A stretch of DNA of 64,000 nucleotides from JAAZBV01 sp964499695 (GTDB lineage Bacteria; Desulfobacterota; DSM-4660; Desulfatiglandales; HGW-15), in assembly GCA_964499695.1 (NCBI GenBank), contig CAZCMD010000006.1, forward strand, positions 1 through 64,000, written 5' to 3'. The notes below the pieces were generated by a model that was not told the origin of the DNA, ran no database searches, and saw only the letters and a program-made list of their open reading frames with translations. The translations under genes and the position numbers were made by a program. Below, piece after piece: positions 42,330 to 51,131 of the stretch; position 1 is the stretch's first letter; each line of letters opens with the position of its first letter.

Positions 42330-42766
42330 GGTTACAATGGTTCATAATGTATTACATTCACAGTCAGCCGTAATTTTTTTATGCCAATTTAGATACAACA
42401 TTAAAGATTCAAAATTGGAAAAGCAAGGGATTTTTCAATCATCAATGGTCAATCATCAATAGAAAAATAGGTTTTTGGTTTCGGGTTATATGGCCCTCAA
42501 TTTAGGAGTCAGATGTTTGAGATCTCTTTATAAAAATTACAAGCCTTTTTATTTCTGTCTCCCGGTTTAGGCCCATTTTTTTTGGATTATTCAATAAAAC
42601 AAGATAAAGGATAAAAAGTTGCAGTTGGTTGAAAAATACCATTTGTATCAGTCTCAAGAATCTGGTAGGGTCAGAGTGAATTCAAATAAGATTGCCGACT
42701 GCATAACATTCAAGTTTTGAAAATTAATAGTTGTCGGCCCAAACCTGTTAATTGAAAGGAACTACT
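42330..42766. other. Divergent intergenic region with heptad repeats
   Basis: 437 bases between the MFS and FKBP genes. It holds the repeats at 42401-42462 and no recognisable gene. An AAAGGA ribosome-binding site lies at its right end. Confidence 0.5.
42401..42462. repeat. Two heptad-periodic repeat tracts
   Basis: TTAAAGA, TTCAAAA and TTGGAAA run in register at 42401-42421. TCAATCA, TCAATGG, TCAATCA and TCAATAG run in register at 42435-42462. The second tract is the reverse-complement flavour of the TTGA units seen elsewhere. Confidence 0.6.
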
Positions 42767-43531
42767 GTGAAAACACCCATAAAAACAATTCTGTGTACCA
42801 CCCTGCTGGCATTTACCTTAAGCTGTCAGGCGGAAGACCAGACTCCAAAAACAACAACACTCCCGACAGATAAAGAAAAAATTAGCTATGCAATCGGCGT
42901 GAACATGGCACAGTCCATCAGCGAGATTAAAGATGAAATCGATTTATCCATCCTGCAGAAAGGCATGACAGATAAAATGCAGGGGAACAAGCTCCTGATA
43001 TCAACAGAGGAAGCACAACCCCTGCTCAAGGCATTTTCTGAAAAACTGATGATCAGAGAGCAGGAAAAATTAGCAAAAGTCTCACAAAAGAATCTGGAGG
43101 CTGGCCAGGCCTTTCTTGAAGGAAATAAGACAAAGGAAGGGGTTAAAACAACTGAAAGTGGCCTGCAGTACAAGGTACTCAAAGAGGGGGAGGGAAAATC
43201 TCCCGGGGGCTCCGACAGAGTCAGTGTTCATTATGAGGGATCAAAACTTGACGGTACAGTGTTTGACAGCTCATATAAACGGGGAGAACCAGCCACCTTC
43301 CAGGCTGATCAGGTAATCAAGGGATGGACAGAAGGCCTTCAACTGATGAAGGTCGGAGGCAAATACAGGTTGTTTATTCCTGCTGATCTTGCCTATGGTG
43401 TGCGAGGTGCCGGTCAGGAGATAGGCCCCAATGAAGTTTTACAGTTTGATGTGGAACTGTTGGAGATTCTTGATAAACAGGCACAGGAAATGAAACCGGA
43501 AGAGATTCAAAAAACAGACGGTAAAAAATAA
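42767..43531 (+). CDS. FKBP-type peptidyl-prolyl isomerase (FkpA/Mip-like)
   Basis: This 254-residue exported chaperone accelerates proline isomerisation during envelope protein folding. It has a lipoprotein-like signal ending TLSC (cysteine 20; the lipobox is not ideal), an N-terminal dimerisation helix region (about 35-120) with KISYAIGVNMAQS, and a C-terminal FKBP domain (about 125-235) with VHYEGSKLDGTVFDSSY, IKGWTEGLQLM, and the LAYGVRGAG and ELL segments of the active pocket. The GTG at 42767, preceded by AAAGGA, is preferred over an upstream TTG. A clear terminator follows. Confidence 0.93.
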   Translation: MKTPIKTILCTTLLAFTLSCQAEDQTPKTTTLPTDKEKISYAIGVNMAQSISEIKDEIDLSILQKGMTDKMQGNKLLISTEEAQPLLKAFSEKLMIREQEKLAKVSQKNLEAGQAFLEGNKTKEGVKTTESGLQYKVLKEGEGKSPGGSDRVSVHYEGSKLDGTVFDSSYKRGEPATFQADQVIKGWTEGLQLMKVGGKYRLFIPADLAYGVRGAGQEIGPNEVLQFDVELLEILDKQAQEMKPEEIQKTDGKK

Positions 43532-43544
43532 AACTGCTAAAATC

Positions 43545-43583
43545 AACAGCCAGGACCGTCAACATCGGTTCTGGCTGTTTTAT
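43545..43583 (+). terminator. Terminator after the FKBP gene
   Basis: AACAGCCAGGACCG (43545-43558) pairs with CGGTTCTGGCTGTT (43566-43579), with one G-T pair and a 7-base loop. It is followed by a TTTTATTTT tract. The DUF3482 GTPase gene converges from the other side. Confidence 0.85.
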
Positions 43584-43632
43584 TTTCACCAATACCCTTT
43601 TAACCCAGGGCCAGCGCCTATCGGGATGTTTT

Positions 43633-45039
43633 CTATTCTTTTAACGCTATGATCTCAAACAGTGCCTCTTCAAGCCTGTTTTTCTCAGCATCATTGATAT
43701 TATCCGGGTTTTTCCTGAGCCTGCTGAATATCCCGGCAAGTTCCCGGCGCCTGCCCTGCTCAAGTCCCTTTGCAAGACCTGTATCGTCATGATTATTAAT
43801 AATGATCTTTTCTCTGCGGCTGTGGGCATAATCGCGGATAGTAAAATAATGAAGCAGGGCACGGTCAAGCAGTACCCATGGAAAATTCTGATTCTTGTGA
43901 GGCCCCACCCTGACAACCCTGCCACCCTTGAAGAATCTGCTCACATGCTCTATGGAGGCAAATCTTCTGGTCGAAAAATAGGCGACAGATCCTGCGCCAA
44001 TAATGGCCCCGCCTATAGCCCCTGAAAGTAATGATGATCCGCCAACCGCTGCATCAAGTGTGCCCCCAATGGCAGCGCCTGTAATGGCCCCCAGCGTGAG
44101 AAGCTGTTTTGATGTAAGGCCCAGCATCTCCCAGGTGGATTCAGCAAAAAGGTCCTCCTGAAATACAGGTTTATCGAGGTCCGTCTCTTCCCTCTCAAGG
44201 CTATTGTGCCTGTACAGCCGTTCAATGGCCTGCCGCGATTCTCTTTCTCTTTTACGGAGCCAGTCATGAAATTTTGATTCAAGACTCGGCCTGCGGTCTT
44301 CTATATGCTCATGACGTGCAAGACCGATCTCGATATGATATGTAAGTTCATCTGCAAGCATCTCCGCTAATATATGGGCACTCTCACGTTCCCTCCTCTT
44401 CCATTCACTATTCAGGTACCTGATGGCCTCATCCACACCAGGCCGCCATGCCTCATTGAGTTCACGAAAGGCCTGAAATAGCTCAAGCCTGTCATTAAAT
44501 CTTACCTTCTGGGCATTGAACTGCCGCACAACACTGAAATACTGATCAAGCGCAGGCCGCCAGGTTCTGGTATAGTCATCGTTACCTATATGATTGATAA
44601 GCGCCATGCGGGGCTGGCCTGTCCACCTAAGGATCTCCATTTCTGCCTCAAAATTGCGCCTGAAGGGTTTTGCCCCATCCACTACATAAAGGATACCTGC
44701 CCCTTCCAGGATGGGCTTAAGGAGCCTGCACTCATCTACAAAGTCCTCTGTATCTTTAAAGGCATTATAAAAATCATAAACCACATCACGCCGGCTTGCA
44801 GCAGATGTCTCACGCTCCTTCATCCAGGCAAGAGCCCTTGGCGCCTGCTGAAATCCGGGCGTGTCAATCAGTATGATGATGGTCCTGCCATCCACCATCA
44901 CAGGGAACTCCTGGCATTTAATGGTGGTGCCTGCACTGCTATCAATAACAACAGCATCATCCTCGGCCAGCGCACTTACAATGCTTGATTTTCCCTTGTT
45001 TACCCTTCCGATAACCGCAAATGTCGGGATATCTTTCAT
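43633..45039 (-). CDS. DUF3482-type Era-like GTPase
   Basis: This 468-residue protein has an N-terminal GTPase domain: P-loop GRVNKGKSS (about 11-19), G3 DTPG at about 59-62, and a probable NHIGND in place of the NKxD G4 motif. An alpha-helical middle follows, then a glycine-zipper hydrophobic stretch at about 305-350 (GAITGAAIGGTLDAAVGG), consistent with membrane association. The C-terminus is charged and helical. Its start overlaps the end of the DUF2868 membrane gene by 4 bases, a pair also seen in gammaproteobacteria. The function of the pair is unknown. Confidence 0.85.
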   Translation of the reverse strand: MKDIPTFAVIGRVNKGKSSIVSALAEDDAVVIDSSAGTTIKCQEFPVMVDGRTIIILIDTPGFQQAPRALAWMKERETSAASRRDVVYDFYNAFKDTEDFVDECRLLKPILEGAGILYVVDGAKPFRRNFEAEMEILRWTGQPRMALINHIGNDDYTRTWRPALDQYFSVVRQFNAQKVRFNDRLELFQAFRELNEAWRPGVDEAIRYLNSEWKRRERESAHILAEMLADELTYHIEIGLARHEHIEDRRPSLESKFHDWLRKRERESRQAIERLYRHNSLEREETDLDKPVFQEDLFAESTWEMLGLTSKQLLTLGAITGAAIGGTLDAAVGGSSLLSGAIGGAIIGAGSVAYFSTRRFASIEHVSRFFKGGRVVRVGPHKNQNFPWVLLDRALLHYFTIRDYAHSRREKIIINNHDDTGLAKGLEQGRRRELAGIFSRLRKNPDNINDAEKNRLEEALFEIIALKE

Positions 45040-46544
45040 TTCAGTGCCTCTGTTACCGGTTCAATAACTATAAAAGGGTCATTAAGCCTTATTACTGTTT
45101 CTTGCCAGTTCTGCCAGTCTGCCAGGGCAGGAGCTATCAATCTTTTTTCATGGTCAATATTGATGAGCCCTAAAATGATCCTTCTCTCTTTTTCTATTTT
45201 TGCCCGCAGGTGCTTTAGAAAATATTCAACCGCCCTGCCCGGTGCCTCCCATGATTCAGCTATAAAGAGAATCGGTTCTGTTTGTGTGCCCTTTTCAAAA
45301 CCATTAAGGATTTCGTTATCCTGATTATTATCGAACCCGCCAGCGTGAACCAGATCATTAATGCCCCATCCAAACTGTAACCCAATAATCCTTTTTATTT
45401 CAGCATCATCCATCTCTGCCTCGCCCCAGACAATAACCATGCATGATTGTGCATCAATCGTTTTACTATCAAATACTGTTTGATCTTCTCTTTCTCTCTT
45501 TTTTACATTGGAGTTATTGTCCACAGATTGGGAGAGATACATTGGGGAGGTGAGCCTTCTGTAAAGGGCATCCATTTCTGCTGAAAGCCGGGGCGCTTTT
45601 TTAGTTAATAAATGCAGCTTGAGATTTGAAACCATAATTAAAATTGCACGGGGTATTAGACCGTAAAAGGAAATGATACACAGCAGAAATGGCCACCACC
45701 CGCCTGCGGTCAGGGCATTGCCCTGTGGGCCTGAATAGGCGCCGTCAAGACGGAAATAGCGGGTCGATTCAATCAGGCTTAATGAAGGGATAATATCCGC
45801 ATCAAAAAGTGACCATGGGGCAGAAATAATTTTAATAACCCTGTGAAAGAATTGTGGAGAAACATCCAGTGTCGTGTTCCATGCAAAGGCGAGATCAGAA
45901 AATGTAATAAGATAGATACATGATATAAGGGCTCCAAGGCTGAAGGCAAACCCTCCAAGCTGAGTTATACTGAAGAGAAGCCACCTTTCTATGTTTTGAT
46001 ATATGATGTGCCTTGATTCTATCCGGTAGAAAATACCTGACACAAACCGAATGGATTTTGTCCTGTTTTTATATAAACGCTTCCCTGTAGTCATAATAAT
46101 ACGACGTAACAGGAACCCTGCCAGTCTGTAAAAATCCCCGATAAGCGGGATTCTTTTGCGATAGCCGCCCGGAAGCAGATTTAGAATAAACAGGAGATAA
46201 AGCAGGATATTAAGGCCTGCAAAAACAGCGATAAAGTTTACTATATTGACAGGCTGCGACCCGTCATATGCAAGGATACCTGCACAGGTGAATCCCCCTG
46301 ATATGAGAAAAAAGAAAAATATTAAATAGCGTAAAAATGTTAATGTGGAATCAAACCATGACCCCGGAAAGACCTGCTTATCCATGAGGTTTTTTAACCA
46401 GAAACGAAAGATGGCGGCACGGTCTTCTATTGGGCCAGTAAAATTCATGCCGATTTTGCGGTCTCTCTCCTGCACATCAGCCATGCCGGATTCTGCATCT
46501 CTGTATAGCTGATATTCCATGTTTATGATTTCAGATATTTTCAA
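45036..46544 (-). CDS. DUF2868 membrane protein
   Basis: This 502-residue protein has a cytoplasmic N-terminal part (about 1-70), about four membrane segments between 70 and 315, and a soluble C-terminal half. That half has a nucleotide-independent alpha/beta look (VVIVWGEAEMD-like and ILFIAESWEAPG segments). It matches the DUF2868 family, which is encoded with DUF3482 GTPases. The 4-base overlap shows that both are made together. I would expect the GTPase to act on or with this membrane partner, but no molecular role is known. Confidence 0.8.
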   Translation of the reverse strand: MKISEIINMEYQLYRDAESGMADVQERDRKIGMNFTGPIEDRAAIFRFWLKNLMDKQVFPGSWFDSTLTFLRYLIFFFFLISGGFTCAGILAYDGSQPVNIVNFIAVFAGLNILLYLLFILNLLPGGYRKRIPLIGDFYRLAGFLLRRIIMTTGKRLYKNRTKSIRFVSGIFYRIESRHIIYQNIERWLLFSITQLGGFAFSLGALISCIYLITFSDLAFAWNTTLDVSPQFFHRVIKIISAPWSLFDADIIPSLSLIESTRYFRLDGAYSGPQGNALTAGGWWPFLLCIISFYGLIPRAILIMVSNLKLHLLTKKAPRLSAEMDALYRRLTSPMYLSQSVDNNSNVKKREREDQTVFDSKTIDAQSCMVIVWGEAEMDDAEIKRIIGLQFGWGINDLVHAGGFDNNQDNEILNGFEKGTQTEPILFIAESWEAPGRAVEYFLKHLRAKIEKERRIILGLINIDHEKRLIAPALADWQNWQETVIRLNDPFIVIEPVTEALK

Positions 46545-46620
46545 CGGTTTTGCCTGACTAGAACTTTTATATTACTCTTTTCTGCCCTGATACCGCATAT
46601 ACAGGATTATCTGTTTTATT

Positions 46621-47130
46621 TTAAAAGAGATAAAATGCGATTGCCTTGTCTCCTGAATCGTTTGGGTCAAAGGAACAAAATTCCACGTTAACAATCTGGC
46701 CCTTTATATTTCTTACAAAAACCTGTTTTTGTATCAGGGTGTTACCGGGGTTATCCAGATTGAATACAACCTCAATTATCTCATCTTTTTTAAATTTGGG
46801 TTCTACAAGTATTTTAAGTTTAAACCCTCCCTTGGATATATCCAGAACAGTGATTACCCCGTTTTGTTCCCCGCCGAAAAGCGAGGCATAATGGAATTTA
46901 CCGGACAGATGTGTTTCCTTACGGAATTGTTTTCTTCTCTCCAGGACCACCTCATAAGCATTCCCGCATCGGCATTTGACCTTTAATTTGATAGAAGTCT
47001 CAAGATTCTTATATTTTGAGACATCCGACTCCTTTGATACATGACACTTCGGACATTCAAAAAAGGCAGTGTTCTTATCTGAAAGATATATCTTCTGTAT
47101 GTTTGTTTTTTCCACAGATACCTCAGTCAT
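46621..47130 (-). CDS. PilZ-domain protein with N-terminal zinc ribbon
   Basis: PilZ domains bind cyclic di-GMP. This 169-residue protein has a four-cysteine ribbon (C26, C29, C53, C55) followed by the PilZ signatures: an RRKQFRKE arginine cluster at 65-72 and DISKGGFKLK about 30 residues later. It has no signal peptide and is likely a cytoplasmic c-di-GMP receptor that controls motility or envelope processes. It lies downstream of an MFS gene and upstream of the DUF2868 gene, separated by 76 bases. Confidence 0.85.
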   Translation of the reverse strand: MTEVSVEKTNIQKIYLSDKNTAFFECPKCHVSKESDVSKYKNLETSIKLKVKCRCGNAYEVVLERRKQFRKETHLSGKFHYASLFGGEQNGVITVLDISKGGFKLKILVEPKFKKDEIIEVVFNLDNPGNTLIQKQVFVRNIKGQIVNVEFCSFDPNDSGDKAIAFYLF

Positions 47131-47197
47131 ATAATTTATTATTCTTACTTTTCATAACATAGTATATTATCTATCTGCCCATTTCAAATATTAAGCT

Positions 47198-48499
47198 CTA
47201 TAAAGTTTTTATTTTAAGCGAAGGATGCATGGGCGGCTTCGCAAAGACAATGAAGATTAATCCCAGGACCAGCACCCCGATGCCGAACTGAAAAGCCGGG
47301 GTGTAACTGCCGGTTGCTTCCCTGATATATCCGGCTACAGGGCTACCGATAGCAGAGAAGACGATGGTAAAAGGCATGGTGTAACCCATCATCTTGGGGA
47401 ATTCGGTTCTCCCGAAGTAATCGGGAATAAGGTTGCCCAGGGCTATGGTCTGTATGCCGAATCCTATCCCCATGAGGATATTACATAGAATTACAATACC
47501 CATTGAGTTTGCAAACAGCATGATTATAAGGCCGGCAATACCGAAGAAGATCGATGCCACGGCAAGTGTATGCATCTTGATCTTGAGACCAAGAAAACCG
47601 ATCCCCAGCTGGCTGACACCCATCATAAATCCGAAAAAGCCCCCTGCAAAGGCAGCGCTTGTGCGCGCAAAACCTATATCTATAAGAAAGGTAACCTGAT
47701 GGGCCAACACCATTTGCATGACGATAAATTGAACAATAACATAACCTATCAAAAGCCACATTGTCCGTGTCAGCAGGGCCTCCTTTGCAGTAAAATCAAC
47801 AGGTGTTTTATACAGATTTGTCTGGACCGCCTGTGTTGAATAAGGCTTATTTGCTTTTAAGGTAACAGGGCCATCCGGGACCTGACCCAGGTCTTCCGGT
47901 TTATTAACAAGAAAAAGCGCGGGCAGGATCACGCAAAACAAAAACGAGGCCGCTGCAATTACAAGGTATGTATTCCGCCAGCCCATTAATTCTATAAGCT
48001 TCATCAAAAGCGGGTTGAAGACAACCGCTCCGAAACCCATCGCGGTCATTGAAATACTGAGAGCCACGGGCCGTTTTACTATGAACCAGTTGTTAATTAC
48101 AGTCATCGAGGCCAGCATTCCGCCTATACTCATGCCTAAACCTATAAGCACACCATATCCGACAAAGAGCTGCCAGATATGCTGCTGATAAGAGACCAGT
48201 ACAAGGCCTGCGACTGAAAAAATGTTTCCAAGTATAATGGCCGTTTTGACTCCCTTCTTCATTATATAGATTCCTACAAGGGGTGCGGTCAGGCCCGACA
48301 GTATCATACCTGCAGCCTGTGCGAGGGACATATCGCCCCGGCTCCAGGAAAACTCCTCGACCCAGGAGGGGAGAAACAGAGCAAATGAGAGCATAATCAT
48401 CATAAATGCAATGTTGAAGAAAAACATAACCGCAAGATTAATCCACCCGTAGAATCCATCTGCACTCCTGAGTTTTGATGCCATATCCCGTGTCTCCAT
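47198..48499 (-). CDS. MFS transporter (OFA/monocarboxylate-like)
   Basis: This 433-residue protein has about twelve hydrophobic segments. The first helix and following loop (YGWINLAVMFFFNIAF then LPSWVEEFSWSRGDMSLAQ) resemble the oxalate/formate antiporter and monocarboxylate transporter branch of the MFS. A soluble central loop (about 195-235) divides the two halves. It may import or exchange a small organic acid, which is inferred. It is transcribed towards the PilZ gene, 67 bases away. The NTF2-like lipoprotein gene lies upstream on the same strand. Confidence 0.85.
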   Translation of the reverse strand: METRDMASKLRSADGFYGWINLAVMFFFNIAFMMIMLSFALFLPSWVEEFSWSRGDMSLAQAAGMILSGLTAPLVGIYIMKKGVKTAIILGNIFSVAGLVLVSYQQHIWQLFVGYGVLIGLGMSIGGMLASMTVINNWFIVKRPVALSISMTAMGFGAVVFNPLLMKLIELMGWRNTYLVIAAASFLFCVILPALFLVNKPEDLGQVPDGPVTLKANKPYSTQAVQTNLYKTPVDFTAKEALLTRTMWLLIGYVIVQFIVMQMVLAHQVTFLIDIGFARTSAAFAGGFFGFMMGVSQLGIGFLGLKIKMHTLAVASIFFGIAGLIIMLFANSMGIVILCNILMGIGFGIQTIALGNLIPDYFGRTEFPKMMGYTMPFTIVFSAIGSPVAGYIREATGSYTPAFQFGIGVLVLGLIFIVFAKPPMHPSLKIKTL

Positions 48500-48572
48500 T
48501 TCGATTTAAAAGTTAATCTATTTTGAGTCGCACTTCCTTTACCATTTAAAGGTCTCCTGAAATATCAGGGCC

Positions 48573-49106
48573 TTATTCGGATCTAACACATTTAACGATA
48601 AACCACTTTCCGTCACGTTTTTCCATTGTATTGGTATAGCGGCCAATGGCAGAGATATGGATGTTAACATTAGTCTTTATTACGGCCATCCATGTGGAAG
48701 TATATTGGGCTGTTTTGGAATCAAGGATTGTAATCCGCTCGTCGCTGTTGCGAATGTACATTTTTAAGGTCGCAGGATCAAAGCTCAGGGTTTTTGGGTC
48801 AGCTTTGCGGAACTTTTCCTGCTGATCCGTAACGATTTTGCGTATGTCGTCTCGACCCTGGTAACTCATTTTGTCAAAGCCAAAGACAGGGGCCTTTGCA
48901 TCCAGTTCAAAAACCGCGTCTTCCGCGAATGCGTTCGCAAAGAGGTCCGCATCGCCCTGCTCAAATCCGAGATTCGCGCGGTGTACTGTCTCTTCAATCG
49001 CTTCACGGTCTGAAAATCGTAGGGCCGCATCATCATCTGCCTTCTGCTGACCACAGCCTGCTGCAATGAGCATAGATATCGACAGCAGGGTAAAAGCCTT
49101 TGTTGA
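48573..49106 (-). CDS. SnoaL/NTF2-like lipoprotein, N-terminus in the assembly gap
   Basis: About 178 residues are visible. The hydrophobic signal segment ends in IAAGCGQQ, a lipobox. An NTF2/SnoaL-like domain follows with FEQGDADLFANAFAEDAVFELDA (in part), a DDIRKIV helix, and a C-terminal TNTMEKRDGKWFIVKCVR strand. This is the usual shape of periplasmic SnoaL-like proteins that bind a small hydrophobic ligand. The start codon is in the run of N at 49107-49206. Reading through the gap gives unrelated low-complexity sequence, so that extension is rejected. Confidence 0.7.
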   Translation of the reverse strand, partial: STKAFTLLSISMLIAAGCGQQKADDDAALRFSDREAIEETVHRANLGFEQGDADLFANAFAEDAVFELDAKAPVFGFDKMSYQGRDDIRKIVTDQQEKFRKADPKTLSFDPATLKMYIRNSDERITILDSKTAQYTSTWMAVIKTNVNIHISAIGRYTNTMEKRDGKWFIVKCVRSE

Positions 49107-49206
49107 NNNNNNNNNNNNNNNNNNNNNNNNNNNNNNNNNNNNNNNNNNNNNNNNNNNNNNNNNNNNNNNNNNNNNNNNNNNNNNNNNNNNNNNNNNNNNN
49201 NNNNNN
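49107..49206. other. Assembly gap of 100 N
   Basis: Exactly 100 unresolved bases, the conventional placeholder for a scaffold join of unknown true length. It removes the start of the NTF2-like lipoprotein gene and directly abuts a heptad repeat array on its right side. Confidence 0.99.
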
Positions 49207-49210
49207 GGGG

Positions 49211-49350
49211 GGCTCAAAGCTGGAGGCTCAAGGCTCAAGGCTGAAAGTTCAAAGGGAAGGCAGGTCAGAAATAAAACAAATTCAAGATTCAAGATTCAAA
49301 ATTCAAAATTCAAAATTAAAGATTGAAGATTGAAGATTGAAGATTGAAGA
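49211..49350. repeat. Large heptad-periodic repeat array beside the gap
   Basis: From 49211 GGCTCAA, AGCTGGA, GGCTCAA, GGCTCAA, GGCTGAA, AGTTCAA and AGGGAAG run in 7-base register. From 49281 to 49350 ten more units follow: TTCAAGA twice, TTCAAAA three times, TTAAAGA once and TTGAAGA four times. Such an array easily collapses in assembly, which may explain the gap. The stretch to the parA start (49351-49536) holds no gene. Confidence 0.85.
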
Positions 49351-49536
49351 TTCATGGTTTTTCTTTTAAATGCACAACAAATAGTTTAAAGAAAAAATAA
49401 AATACAAGATATAGTATTTTTCTTGAAGTATTATTATCTCTCTGATATGTGAATCAATATAAGAAAACTCGCCCATAGGACGTGGATTTCTATCTGAATT
49501 AAAAATATCAAAAAAGAAGTAGAGGAGGAAGGGTAT

Positions 49537-50538
49537 ATGAGGATTATTGCTATCGCAAACCAAAAAGGAGGTTGTGGCAAAACCACAACTGCTATTAATC
49601 TTTCATCTTCTTTAGCACTTAAAGGCCAGAGAGTACTTTTGATTGATTTTGACCCTCAAGCCCATGCAACCATGGGATTGAATGTAATGCCTTCTGATCT
49701 TGAAAAATGCATCTATGACGTGATAACACCCAAACAGGATGGTCAGGATGGGGAAGTTACGCTGGATGAAATTTTGATTCCAATCAAAGATACCTTTGAT
49801 CTTGCCCCTTCCAGTATTGCCTTGAGTCTTGTTGAGCAGGAATTAACCGGCCTCAAAGGGAGGGAGGATCGTCTTCATAATGCCATCCAGGGTCTTGTGT
49901 CGGAATATGATTATGTCATTATCGATTGCCCTCCAAGTATCGGCCATCTTTGCTTCAATGCCCTTCGTGCAGCGGATGAGGTGGTTATCCCCATTGATAT
50001 GAGCCTCTTTTCACTCCGCGGGGTGGCTAAACTGACTGAAATTATCTTGATGTTGAATGAAAAACTTGAACGCGAAATCAGGTCCCGCGCATTGATCACC
50101 ATGTATGATGCCAGGACACGTTACTCTGTAACTGTCCTGGAAAAGGTGAAAGCTGAATTTGAAAAACATGTCTTTGAAACGGTTATACGTTACAATATCC
50201 GTCTGAGAGAATCTGTTGATTTTGGCCAGCCGGTGGGAGATTATGACAGGCACGCTATCGGGCATATAGACTATGAAAACCTTGCTGAGGAGCTGATTCG
50301 TTCGGATGCAGTAGATGCCTACAAGGGGCTAAAGTCGCCTGGCTCAGCATATGATATTCTGCAGAAGACAGAGGATTTTATAGAGACTAGTCACAGGCAG
50401 ACCTCTACTGAATACGGATACGCTGAAAAGGAGAGCACGGCTTATTACTCTTCCGGATCAAGCTATACAGATATGATTGAGGCCATTGCCGCAAATCCTT
50501 CTGCATATTCATTCTCTGACCCGGAGGATAAATATTAA
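49537..50538 (+). CDS. Orphan ParA/Soj-family ATPase
   Basis: This 333-residue protein has the deviant Walker A motif KGGCGKTT (residues 10-17), the switch I/II segments DFDPQAHATMGL and DCPPSIG, and a C-terminal low-complexity tail (about 275-333) rich in Ser, Tyr and Thr. ParA proteins form ATP-dependent dimers that position DNA or protein cargo. No ParB or parS-like gene is adjacent. Instead the next gene, 38 bases downstream, encodes a protein with four conserved-looking cysteines, so this ParA may position a protein complex. AGAGGAGGAAGG precedes the start. Confidence 0.85.
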   Translation: MRIIAIANQKGGCGKTTTAINLSSSLALKGQRVLLIDFDPQAHATMGLNVMPSDLEKCIYDVITPKQDGQDGEVTLDEILIPIKDTFDLAPSSIALSLVEQELTGLKGREDRLHNAIQGLVSEYDYVIIDCPPSIGHLCFNALRAADEVVIPIDMSLFSLRGVAKLTEIILMLNEKLEREIRSRALITMYDARTRYSVTVLEKVKAEFEKHVFETVIRYNIRLRESVDFGQPVGDYDRHAIGHIDYENLAEELIRSDAVDAYKGLKSPGSAYDILQKTEDFIETSHRQTSTEYGYAEKESTAYYSSGSSYTDMIEAIAANPSAYSFSDPEDKY

Positions 50539-50576
50539 AAGGCATGTTTTAATATAGAACAGGAGGGTAAGAAGGG

Positions 50577-51131
50577 ATGGAAAAAAAGGGTCTGGCAAGG
50601 AGTCTCAGAGATATATCCCGTACCTTTATTACAGAAGAAGATGAGTCACCGCCTGATGATCCATCCCTTATTTTTTCAACTAATCCTGTCCGTGAAGACC
50701 GGTGTTCAGCATGCATTAATGTAATAGTAGAACCCGATGGCCCGCTAAAGTGCAGGATATTTTCCTCTAAAAACGAAAAATATGGTGTGATATTTTTAAA
50801 GTCGATCATGCCGGGATATGCTAAATACTGCCGATACTTTGAACCACTGGCTGTACAGGAAGCCAAAAATAAGGGGGATATTGAAAAACCTGAAAGTGAT
50901 GCCAGTCAGGAAAACATCGAATTTGAACAGACAATTACCAGCCAGAAAAATATCTCACTTAAGGATGACACAAACCTCCAGAACAATTTTAAAAAGATGC
51001 TTTCAAAACACCTTGAGCAGGGATATGAGATCGTTCGCATAGAGCTGGAAAAGAAAGATGAACGCAAAGAGACTGCATGTCTGACAAAAACATATGAAAA
51101 GGTGACTGTCTCAAGGAAAGAAACCCTTTAA
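50577..51131 (+). CDS. Hypothetical four-cysteine protein paired with ParA
   Basis: I do not recognise this 184-residue soluble protein. The N-terminal half has C43, C46, C59 and C85 in a spacing that could bind zinc or an Fe-S cluster (DRCSACINV, LKCRIF, YAKYCRYF). The middle (about 95-130) is hydrophilic and probably disordered. The C-terminal segment, KMLSKHLEQGYEIVRIELE, is predicted helix-strand. AGGAGGGTAAGAAGG precedes the start. The close spacing with parA suggests a functional partner. Confidence 0.6.
   Translation: MEKKGLARSLRDISRTFITEEDESPPDDPSLIFSTNPVREDRCSACINVIVEPDGPLKCRIFSSKNEKYGVIFLKSIMPGYAKYCRYFEPLAVQEAKNKGDIEKPESDASQENIEFEQTITSQKNISLKDDTNLQNNFKKMLSKHLEQGYEIVRIELEKKDERKETACLTKTYEKVTVSRKETL

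Noticed and set aside
48573..49292. Reading frames that run through the N block, fusing the NTF2-like protein to leucine-rich sequence
   Set aside because: The sequence on the far side of the gap is a heptad repeat translated by chance. The true start lies inside the unresolved bases.
49211..49350. CRISPR array
   Set aside because: The unit is 7 bases with no spacers, and no cas genes are present.
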